6,173 bases of DNA from contig JAAZFF010000355.1 of NCBI GenBank assembly GCA_012511845.1, forward strand, positions 1-6,173. The letters run 5' to 3'. Position numbers and translations under genes: made by a program. The notes beneath the pieces were generated by a model. The model ran no database searches. It was not told where the DNA came from and saw only the letters and a program-made list of their open reading frames with translations. Source of the DNA: Lentisphaerota bacterium. GTDB taxonomy: Bacteria; Verrucomicrobiota; Kiritimatiellia; RFP12; UBA3636. Positions 1 through 4,854 of this stretch are shown piece after piece. Every line of letters begins with the position of its first letter. Position 1 is the first letter of the stretch.

Positions 1-15
1 GCGGTACACGTTTCC

Positions 16-84
16 CGTACACGAGCATGAAAATGGAACTCGACCATGAGAACCTGGATGTTTACTGATGTAAAATCGTGTACG
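16..84. repeat. Inverted repeat pair flanking a 14-codon scrap ORF
   Basis: CGTACACGA at 16-24 is exactly complementary to TCGTGTACG at 76-84, a 9-bp inverted repeat separated by 51 bases. The core recurs nearby: GTACACG at 4-10 and a further TACGTGAACGA plus CACGTACAC between 85 and 115. CGTACACG/CGTGTACG clusters of this kind recur in intergenic DNA of planctomycete and lentisphaera-like genomes (from memory, not checked). The arms enclose the short ORF at 27-68 almost exactly, which suggests the remnant of a repeat-bounded unit. The repeat is clear; its origin is inference. Confidence 0.6.
27..68 (+). pseudogene. Possible relic of a four-helix-bundle (S23/IVP-like) gene start
   Basis: The frame opens with ATG at 27 and encodes MKMELDHENLDVY before a TGA at 66-68. 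The segment LDHExLDVY resembles the opening of the small four-helix-bundle proteins related to 23S rRNA intervening-sequence proteins (TIGR02436-like), in which a Q and a long helix normally follow. Here the stop comes exactly where that Q would be, and the downstream bases are repeat sequence, not the rest of the gene. A nonsense change or an internal deletion would both explain this. It is too short for certainty; the alternative is a chance ORF. No good Shine-Dalgarno sequence precedes it. Confidence 0.35.
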
Positions 85-160
85 AGTACGTGAACGATTA
101 TGCCATCACGTACACAAAACCAGAGCAGGGGCTCAGGGATCCCAGGCATCACGCAAACAA

Positions 161-195
161 ACTGCCCACTGTCCACTAACCACTGCTCACTGGTC
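161..195. repeat. Five tandem copies of a degenerate 7-bp unit (ACTGNNC)
   Basis: Five back-to-back heptamers are visible: ACTGCCC (161-167), ACTGTCC (168-174), ACTAACC (175-181), ACTGCTC (182-188) and ACTGGTC (189-195). Four of the five keep ACTG and all end in C. Short tandem heptanucleotide repeats of this kind are known from several bacterial lineages, for example the cyanobacterial STRR elements. The array lies 20 bases beyond the recO stop codon, in non-coding DNA, and seems to be the downstream edge of the recO operon. Confidence 0.8.
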
Positions 196-209
196 AGGCT
201 TGCCGGACC
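192..209 (-). terminator. Weak hairpin just after recO, possible terminator
   Basis: Read on the minus strand, GGTC-C-GGC-AA-GCC-T-GACC can form a stem of 4+3 pairs with one mismatch and a very small loop, beginning 6 bases past the recO stop codon. No U-run follows, so it is not a classical intrinsic terminator. The stem overlaps the last copy of the heptamer array. It is listed only because no better transcription stop is visible after recO in this window. Confidence 0.2.
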
Positions 210-214
210 ACGCC

Positions 215-997
215 CTACTTTTGCCCGGCTTGCAGCGCTTTAAGAGCACATGCACGCCCCTCGAAGGGAATGTGCTCGATGTGGTAGCGGATAAAGAGTC
301 CCAGGAAGCGCAGAAGTGCTGAAACATGCGGACCGTCGATGCGTGCTATAGCGGAATGTTGTCCCAGAGTTCTTGATTTGGCTGCTTCTTTGTAAAGCAG
401 GGCAGCCCGCTCAGATATTGAGATTACAGGCTCGGAATAATTTCGTATTGAATGTTCCTTGCAGTGGCGTGACCCTGAAGCCAGATTAAAGGAGAATGAA
501 GCTGTTTGCTGTGTGTCTGTGCAAAACTCACATTTTGAGAAGTTCGGAGATAACCCCATAAGCTCGAGAATCTTTACTTCATAACGTCCGAATACGATTG
601 GTGGCGGTGGTTGTTCCGACAGAGATATATAATCGAGTGTTTCATTGAACAGGTAATACAGTTCCCTGTTTGCGATTCCGGCTCCCGAGGCATTATATGC
701 CAATGCAGAAAACCATGATGCGCATTGGGTGGCACGCCAGTTTGTTCTGAAGTTTTCCCGCATATTAAGGGGAGTACATTCTTTTGCAATATGAACACCA
801 TTTCGTTCCCTGGTGTAATAAAGTAATTCGCAAGAATAGAAAAGATCGTACTGCCCTAAAAATAAACTCTTCGGACGTGTTGCCCCCTTTACGGCAGTTG
901 TAATGCGATCGCCATCGCGTGAAAGCCAGGATACAATGTGCGATGTTCTCGAGAAAGGGAAAATTCTTAATACTGTAGCTTCAGTTTTTTGGATCAT
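215..997 (-). CDS. recO: DNA repair/recombination mediator RecO
   Basis: RecO helps load RecA onto SSB-coated single-stranded DNA with RecR (and RecF) during gap repair, in the cytoplasm. The 260 residues match the usual family length. Seen: an N-terminal OB-fold region (about 1-80) opening with TEATVLR and HIVSWLSRDGD, then a helical domain with the typical VKILELMGLSP stretch (141-151) followed by C156-x2-C159, the first half of the family zinc finger. The second half is altered: RHCKEH (177-182) offers H178, C179 and H182, not the usual CxxC. The ATG at 997 gives the canonical family N-terminus but has no Shine-Dalgarno sequence; instead a pyrimidine-rich tract (TCCAACCTTTTTTTAG) precedes it. 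It lies 43 bases after ybeY and is the last gene of the leftward cluster. Confidence 0.88.
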   Translation of the reverse strand: MIQKTEATVLRIFPFSRTSHIVSWLSRDGDRITTAVKGATRPKSLFLGQYDLFYSCELLYYTRERNGVHIAKECTPLNMRENFRTNWRATQCASWFSALAYNASGAGIANRELYYLFNETLDYISLSEQPPPPIVFGRYEVKILELMGLSPNFSKCEFCTDTQQTASFSFNLASGSRHCKEHSIRNYSEPVISISERAALLYKEAAKSRTLGQHSAIARIDGPHVSALLRFLGLFIRYHIEHIPFEGRACALKALQAGQK

Positions 998-1040
998 CTA
1001 AAAAAAGGTTGGAACAAGAATGGTATTTTGGAGGAAAAGT

Positions 1041-1559
1041 TCAAGTTTTGAAGATCTTTTCTAATGGGAACTGTTCTTGAGCTTTGCGAACCCAACTGAT
1101 TTCCCTCTTCCGCATTTCTTTGAAACCGGTGTCGGTGTGATCTTCAGCACCTGCGAGATGGTCGAATCCATGTGCTATATACAGGGCAAGCTCATGGGCA
1201 GGCGACCAATCCGCCTCGCTAGAATCGATAATATCCCGAGTGTTTTGCGGGGAGCTTCCCCTGGTATAAGCCAGATCTGCGTTTATAAAAATTTCTGCGC
1301 TTGCCGGTTCTGCCGGTGTTGCAGAATAAGGAACAGCTATAACATCTGTAGTATCGCTGCTGTCCATTACAAGACGGTTGACTTCTGTTATTTCATCGTT
1401 ACCTGCAAAAAGTACGGAAATAGATTCAAACGAATCAAGTTGTGTTTTTTCTAAAGAATACTCATCAGAACAGAATTTTAAAAGGAGCTCCGTCAGGCGC
1501 AGGACTGCTGACCTATCTATTTTCTGCAGAGGATTTTTTATCGTTATTTTCAGTTTCAT
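1041..1559 (-). CDS. ybeY: Endoribonuclease / 16S rRNA maturation factor YbeY
   Basis: YbeY is a zinc metalloprotein involved in 16S rRNA 3'-end maturation and ribosome quality control. The start chosen is the ATG at 1559, giving 172 residues: it has AGAAGGA at 1574-1568 with 8-base spacing, whereas an upstream in-frame ATG at 1607 has no ribosome site. Seen: D-TTDVIAVP (68-77) corresponds to the family PTDVLSFP, AEIFIN (88-93) to the GDI-IS strand, and HGFDHLAGAEDH (130-141) to the metal site. Canonical spacing is H-x3-H-x5-H; here it is H130-x3-H134-x6-H141, with D140 at the usual third position, similar to GYDDH-type variants. A loop at about 100-118 separates the strand from the metal helix. 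The first 47 bases overlap the pgpH 3' end, implying translational coupling. Confidence 0.85.
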   Translation of the reverse strand: MKLKITIKNPLQKIDRSAVLRLTELLLKFCSDEYSLEKTQLDSFESISVLFAGNDEITEVNRLVMDSSDTTDVIAVPYSATPAEPASAEIFINADLAYTRGSSPQNTRDIIDSSEADWSPAHELALYIAHGFDHLAGAEDHTDTGFKEMRKREISWVRKAQEQFPLEKIFKT

Positions 1560-3168
1560 CGTTTTTATCCTTCTGTTCCGAATCCTTGGGGTAAGGAACT
1601 CGCGCATGCAGGATATTTGAAATAGTTGTGATGAATGTTCGCTTGATGCTTACCAAATCAATGAACGTGAGAGGGCAGAGGTCGAGCTGTTCATCACTGA
1701 CTTTATCTGTAACAATATTTTCGACTAAATTTTCTATTGCAGAAGGCGTAGGACGTTCAAGACTTCTGGAGGCTGCTTCTACGCAGTCTGCCAGCATTAC
1801 TATGCCGGATTCTTTTGTTGCCGGGCGCGGCCCGGGGTATCGGAACTGGTTTTCATCAATTGGTTCCGGCTGAGTCTGCTCGGCAGCGGCTTTGAGTTTA
1901 GCTTCTTCTTTCGCCTTGTGAAGAAACCAGCTCATGACTGAGGTGCCGTGGTGTTCCTTGATAATATCAAGTATCGGCGGAGGCAGATTATGGTGTATTG
2001 CAATGCCGATGCCTTCCTTCACGTGTGCTCCTATGATTACAGAACTCATGTTGGCAGTAATATTATCGTGAGGATTATGGCGCGAACCGCCTGTGTTTTC
2101 GGTATAAAATGATGGTTTTGTAAGCTTACCGATGTCGTGATAGTATGCCCCTACCCGAGCGAGGAGGGCGTTTGCCCCGATGCGTTCGGCTGCCGCTGCA
2201 GCAAGACTTGCCACTACTACGCTGTGGTGATATGTGCCGGGTGCTTCCAGGGAGAGACGCTGGAGAATGGGGTTGCTGAGGTCGGTGAATTCATTGAGCC
2301 GAATGTTGCTCGTAGCAGCGAAAATATGCTCAAGGAAAGCCAGCAGAAGGATTGTTGCCGCATAAGAAATACCGGTCGATAAAATGGTGGCTATTGCAGC
2401 AAAAGCTACAATCATGCCCAAGGTTGTATAGTATCCTGTATCAGCACCATTTGCAGATGCCAGTTTTACACTCAAGAAAATGATAACAGCCAGAAATTGT
2501 ACACACCCGACAATGGAAAAAGCCCGCAGGAGCGCAACTCGTCGTCGTACTTTCTGCAAAAGTCGTGGAGTGACGATAGCTATAGTAATGCCTGCTGCTA
2601 TTACGGGAAGGATGGCAAAATCATTTTTGATAAAAAGCAAATTCAAAAAAGCCATTCCCAGACCAAAGGAGAGACCGGCGCCTGTTCCTGCCAGGAGCGT
2701 TGCCATTGCCGGTGCAAATATGTACGGAAGTAAAAAGTGGCTCGTTTCTGATATGTCGATCGGGAAAAGTATTTTTATTTCAGGCAGGGATGTGATGGAT
2801 AAGCTGGCAGCAGATATGGAAACGCTGAATGCTGCTACAACGCACAGCATCAGGATCCGGGAGTTGCGTCTGAGAATTTTCTTGTCGACGATTCCCAGCA
2901 TTACTCTCATGCAGACAACAGACAGAAGTAAAATGAGAACAGCCAACGGCAGATGTTTATACCAGTGTTTGAAGCCTGCAATAGGGTAAACCCATGCCAT
3001 AATGCCCGTTGTGAAGAGCATTGTCAGCAGTACATATAAAATGGCAAGAAAATCGCTGTTGCGAAATGGCACTACTTCGCTTGCGACATTCGTTTTTCTC
3101 TCTCTTGTTCCAACCTTTTTAAGGCGAACCTTTGAAATATTACGATTTTTGCCGCCTGATTTGTTCAT
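1513..3168 (-). CDS. pgpH: 7TM-HD family membrane phosphohydrolase (PgpH-like, probable c-di-AMP phosphodiesterase)
   Basis: In Listeria PgpH hydrolyses the second messenger c-di-AMP to pApA. This 551-residue protein has a basic cytoplasmic N-terminus (1-38), then hydrophobic segments at about 39-60, 72-93, 105-128, 145-180 (probably two), 184-204, 212-237 and 247-283, and a cytoplasmic HD domain from about 300 to 525. HD-domain landmarks are EAPGTYHHS (308-316), YYHDIGK (342-348) with the metal pair H344-D345, H382, HH at 392-393, KEHHGTS (404-410) and MLADCVEA (458-465) with D461. The large extracellular 7TMR-HDED domain of canonical PgpH (about 700 residues or more) is absent. The C-terminal tail (527-551) is highly charged. 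Downstream ybeY and recO match a known neighbourhood. The start at 3168 is 13 bases after serC and has only a weak ribosome site. Family is certain; c-di-AMP as substrate is inferred. Confidence 0.85.
   Translation of the reverse strand: MNKSGGKNRNISKVRLKKVGTRERKTNVASEVVPFRNSDFLAILYVLLTMLFTTGIMAWVYPIAGFKHWYKHLPLAVLILLLSVVCMRVMLGIVDKKILRRNSRILMLCVVAAFSVSISAASLSITSLPEIKILFPIDISETSHFLLPYIFAPAMATLLAGTGAGLSFGLGMAFLNLLFIKNDFAILPVIAAGITIAIVTPRLLQKVRRRVALLRAFSIVGCVQFLAVIIFLSVKLASANGADTGYYTTLGMIVAFAAIATILSTGISYAATILLLAFLEHIFAATSNIRLNEFTDLSNPILQRLSLEAPGTYHHSVVVASLAAAAAERIGANALLARVGAYYHDIGKLTKPSFYTENTGGSRHNPHDNITANMSSVIIGAHVKEGIGIAIHHNLPPPILDIIKEHHGTSVMSWFLHKAKEEAKLKAAAEQTQPEPIDENQFRYPGPRPATKESGIVMLADCVEAASRSLERPTPSAIENLVENIVTDKVSDEQLDLCPLTFIDLVSIKRTFITTISNILHARVPYPKDSEQKDKNDETENNDKKSSAENR
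1568..1574 (-). promoter_or_regulatory. Ribosome binding site that decides the ybeY start
   Basis: AGAAGGA on the minus strand lies 8 bases upstream of the ATG at 1559, inside the 3' end of pgpH. The alternative ATG at 1607 is preceded by a pyrimidine/AT stretch with no GGA or GAG core, so the shorter YbeY is preferred. Confidence 0.7.
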
Positions 3169-3174
3169 GATTTC

Positions 3175-3189
3175 ACGGATTTTATCCGT
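3175..3189 (-). repeat. Perfect 6-bp inverted repeat across the serC stop codon
   Basis: Minus strand ACGGAT-AAA-ATCCGT spans the last serC codons and the stop TAA (3184-3182), ending 6 bases before the pgpH start codon at 3168. As RNA it would fold into a compact hairpin that hides the only GGA-type ribosome site upstream of pgpH. Ribosomes finishing serC would melt it, consistent with translational coupling. It is short, so chance cannot be excluded. Confidence 0.4.
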
Positions 3190-4261
3190 TTGCCCTCATA
3201 AATGAGTTCATAAATTTAACAAGTTCATTTACGGCTTCTACGGGAACAGCATTGTATATGGAGGCACGGATGCCTCCGACAGATCTGTGCCCCTTAAGGC
3301 CTATGAAACCGGATTTTGTGGCTTCGGATACAAATTTTGCTTCCAGCTCTTCTGAAGGAAGTCTGAATGTGACATTCATATCGGAGCGGAATTCTTTTAC
3401 GGCAGTACCTTTATACCAACCATCACTTCCATCAATAGCTGCATAGAGCACGGCTGCCTTTTCCACGTTCTGTTTATAAAGATTTTCCAGACCGACTTTT
3501 TTTATCCACCGCGTAACAAGTGCAAGCACGTATATGGAAAAGCTTGGAGGTGTATTGTACAGGGAATTGTCCTCAATGTGAGTTGAGTAGCGCATCATCG
3601 TGGGAAGATCATCCGGAGCGCCTTCTATAAGATCTTTGCGAACAATAACTACTGTAAGCCCGGAGGGTCCGAGGTTTTTCTGTGCGCCGGCATAGATCAG
3701 CCCAAAACGGGAAATATCGAAATGCCTTGAAAGAATATCAGAGCTCATATCCGCAACGAGAGGGCAACTTGTTTCGGGATAATCATTCCATCTGGCACCC
3801 GAGATTGTTTCATTCGAGGTGACGTGCAGGTATTTCGCATTGCTCGTAAGATTCAGTTCCGATGCAAGAGGTACGCGAGTGGGGATGTCTTTAGAGCAAT
3901 CAGCAACTACGTTTATGAGGGCAACTTTTTCTGCCTCTTTTATCGCCTTGGATGCCCATGTTCCGGAATTTGTGTAGTCGGCTGTTTCGCCGGGGGGCAG
4001 CAGGTTCATCGGGACCATGGAGAATTGGGTGCTCGCACCGCCCTGCAGGAACAGCACGGCATAGTCGTCCGAAATATCCATGAATTCACGGAGATTGGCT
4101 ATAGCCTCATTATGAATATCTTCGTATACCTTGCCCCTGTGGGACGCTTCCATAATGGACATGCCTGTGCCGTTGAAATCGAGCAGTTCAGCTCTGGCGT
4201 TTTCAAGAACTTCCAGCGGAAGGGCTGCAGGACCTGCATTAAAATTGTATACGCGTGACAT
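3182..4261 (-). CDS. serC: Phosphoserine aminotransferase SerC
   Basis: SerC is a cytoplasmic PLP enzyme that converts 3-phosphohydroxypyruvate plus glutamate to O-phosphoserine and 2-oxoglutarate, step two of serine synthesis, and in many bacteria also acts in vitamin B6 synthesis. At 359 residues it has the E. coli length (about 362). Seen: YNFNAGPAALP (5-15), the characteristic N-terminus; SHRGKVYEDIH (40-50); FLQGGASTQF (71-80) for the PLP phosphate; ADMSSDILSR (170-179) with D171 facing the PLP ring; YAGAQKNLGPSG (190-201) with K195 as the Schiff-base lysine; and GHRSVGGIRASIYNA (324-338), the substrate-binding C-terminal signature. AAAGGA at 4273-4268 stands 6 bases before the ATG. The gene lies 20 bases downstream of the tRNA-Arg 3' end and 13 bases before pgpH, so serine synthesis is tied to a tRNA/phosphodiesterase transcript. 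Confidence 0.96.
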   Translation of the reverse strand: MSRVYNFNAGPAALPLEVLENARAELLDFNGTGMSIMEASHRGKVYEDIHNEAIANLREFMDISDDYAVLFLQGGASTQFSMVPMNLLPPGETADYTNSGTWASKAIKEAEKVALINVVADCSKDIPTRVPLASELNLTSNAKYLHVTSNETISGARWNDYPETSCPLVADMSSDILSRHFDISRFGLIYAGAQKNLGPSGLTVVIVRKDLIEGAPDDLPTMMRYSTHIEDNSLYNTPPSFSIYVLALVTRWIKKVGLENLYKQNVEKAAVLYAAIDGSDGWYKGTAVKEFRSDMNVTFRLPSEELEAKFVSEATKSGFIGLKGHRSVGGIRASIYNAVPVEAVNELVKFMNSFMRANG

Positions 4262-4281
4262 TTTGATTCCTTTGGTGTAAA

Positions 4282-4358
4282 TGGTGCCCCAGGCGTGATT
4301 CGAACACGCGGCCTGCGGTTTAGGAAACCGATGCTCTGTCCAGCTGAGCTACTGGGGC
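4282..4358 (-). tRNA. tRNA-Arg (anticodon CCU, decodes AGG), CCA encoded
   Basis: A complete 77-nt cloverleaf is visible on the minus strand: 7-bp acceptor stem GCCCCAG/CTGGGGC, D arm GCTC...GAGC, anticodon loop TTCCTAA with CCU at 4324-4322, T arm GCGTG-TTCGAAT-CACGC, discriminator A and genomically encoded CCA (4284-4282). The outermost anticodon-stem pair (27-43) is a T/C mismatch, while the inner four pair. It is the first element behind the leftward promoter, with a leader of only about a dozen bases, and 20 bases separate it from serC. Its release must involve RNase P at the 5' end and a 3' cut that also generates the 5' end of the serC message. Confidence 0.97.
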
Positions 4359-4376
4359 GTCAAGAAATGGAAGTAC

Positions 4377-4405
4377 AGTTTAGTGTTTTGATGTATTATC
4401 GTCAA
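4377..4405 (-). promoter_or_regulatory. Sigma70-like promoter for the tRNA-Arg/serC operon
   Basis: On the minus strand TTGACG (4405-4400) and TAAACT (4382-4377) are separated by exactly 17 bases. They match the -35 and -10 consensus at 5 of 6 and 4 of 6 positions. The predicted start, near 4370, leaves about 12 bases before the tRNA 5' end at 4358. No other promoter-like pair of this quality is seen upstream of serC. Confidence 0.6.
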
Positions 4406-4410
4406 GGAGG

Positions 4411-4438
4411 CAATTTCAACAAATGTATCTTGAAATTG
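4411..4438. promoter_or_regulatory. Perfect 9+9 bp dyad between divergent promoters, candidate operator
   Basis: CAATTTCAA (4411-4419) and TTGAAATTG (4430-4438) are exact inverted repeats around a 10-base spacer. The right arm contains the proposed panD -35 box (TTGAAA, 4430-4435), and the left arm starts 6 bases from the -35 of the opposing tRNA-Arg/serC promoter. Because both predicted transcription starts lie outside it, the dyad should act as DNA, not as an RNA hairpin. Half-sites centred about 19 bases apart (two turns of helix) suit a dimeric regulator. No regulator gene is visible in the window. Confidence 0.5.
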
Positions 4439-4458
4439 GCGATGCTAAAATGTAATAT
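4430..4458 (+). promoter_or_regulatory. Sigma70-like promoter for panD and the rightward cluster
   Basis: TTGAAA (4430-4435) and TAATAT (4453-4458) are 17 bases apart, matching the consensus at 5 of 6 and 4 of 6 positions. Transcription would start near 4465, giving a leader of roughly 18 bases that includes GAGGTG (4473-4478), the panD ribosome site 4 bases before the ATG. Confidence 0.5.
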
Positions 4459-4482
4459 TAAAGGCAGTTTGAGAGGTGAAAT

Positions 4483-4845
4483 ATGTTATCGATTTTTTTA
4501 AAAGCTAAATTACACAATTTAACCATAACGTCGGCTGAACTGAATTACCAGGGAAGTATGACGCTCGACCCCGATTTTATGGAGGCAGTGGGGATGGTAG
4601 AATTTGAAAAAATATTGATAGCCAACCTTGAAAATGGAAACAGGTTTGAGACTTATGCCATAGCAGGGGAAAGAGGCTCAAGGGTTTGTTGCCTTAACGG
4701 TGCAACTGCGCACAAGGGGGCTGTAGGAGATCGTGTGATTGTTTTCTCCTTCTGCATGTTGAATGATTCGGAAATTGCAAATCACAAGCCGCGCATAGCA
4801 ATTTTCGGCGCTGAAAACGAGATGTTGCGCGAGAGCCGGATTTAA
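4483..4845 (+). CDS. panD: Aspartate 1-decarboxylase (pyruvoyl-dependent) PanD
   Basis: PanD decarboxylates L-aspartate to beta-alanine for pantothenate and coenzyme A synthesis in the cytoplasm. The proenzyme cleaves itself between G24 and S25, and S25 becomes the pyruvoyl group. Seen at the same numbers as in E. coli PanD: K9 (KAKLH), Y22, G24-S25 (NYQGSM), R54, T57, Y58 (NRFETYAIAGERGSR) and N72 (LNGATAHKGAVGD, 71-83). The length of 120 residues fits the family (about 126). Residue 23 is Q where E. coli has E. No panB or panC is nearby. The ribosome site GAGGTG is strong. It is the first gene of the rightward cluster, 9 bases before the Nudix gene. Confidence 0.95.
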   Translation: MLSIFLKAKLHNLTITSAELNYQGSMTLDPDFMEAVGMVEFEKILIANLENGNRFETYAIAGERGSRVCCLNGATAHKGAVGDRVIVFSFCMLNDSEIANHKPRIAIFGAENEMLRESRI

Positions 4846-4854
4846 GTCTGACAA

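Noticed and set aside
1..160. CRISPR array or phage attachment site suggested by the repeated CGTACACG elements
   Set aside because: The repeats are short, inverted and irregularly spaced, with no uniform spacers, no integrase gene and no tRNA at this end of the window.
1025..1036. TTTTGGAGGAAA as a ribosome site between ybeY and recO
   Set aside because: The GGAGG is on the plus strand, where no gene starts. On the transcribed minus strand it reads TCCTCC, which cannot serve as a Shine-Dalgarno sequence for recO.
1077..1454. 125-codon plus-strand frame antisense to ybeY
   Set aside because: The minus-strand frame carries the YbeY metal motif and a good ribosome site; the plus frame shows nothing recognisable.
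1821..1835. GC-rich inverted repeat CCGGGC-GCG-GCCCGG inside pgpH
   Set aside because: It encodes the proline/glycine/arginine linker PGPRPA within the HD region and has no U-run, so codon content explains it better than a terminator or regulatory role.
2480..2989. Open frame of 169 codons on the plus strand, antisense to pgpH
   Set aside because: It lies wholly inside the membrane-segment coding region of pgpH, has a basic low-complexity composition, no ribosome site and no recognisable motif. It is a shadow of the real gene.
4404..4455. AAGGAGG (4404-4410) followed by a 10-codon ORF (MYLEIGDAKM, 4423-4455) upstream of panD, as a leader peptide
   Set aside because: The spacing of 12 bases is too long for a good start, the AAGGAGG is also part of the opposing -35 region, and the proposed panD transcript begins downstream of the ORF.
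4295..4501. Plus-strand frame running across the tRNA and the intergenic region
   Set aside because: It reads through the antisense strand of a clear tRNA and through both promoters, and encodes nothing recognisable.
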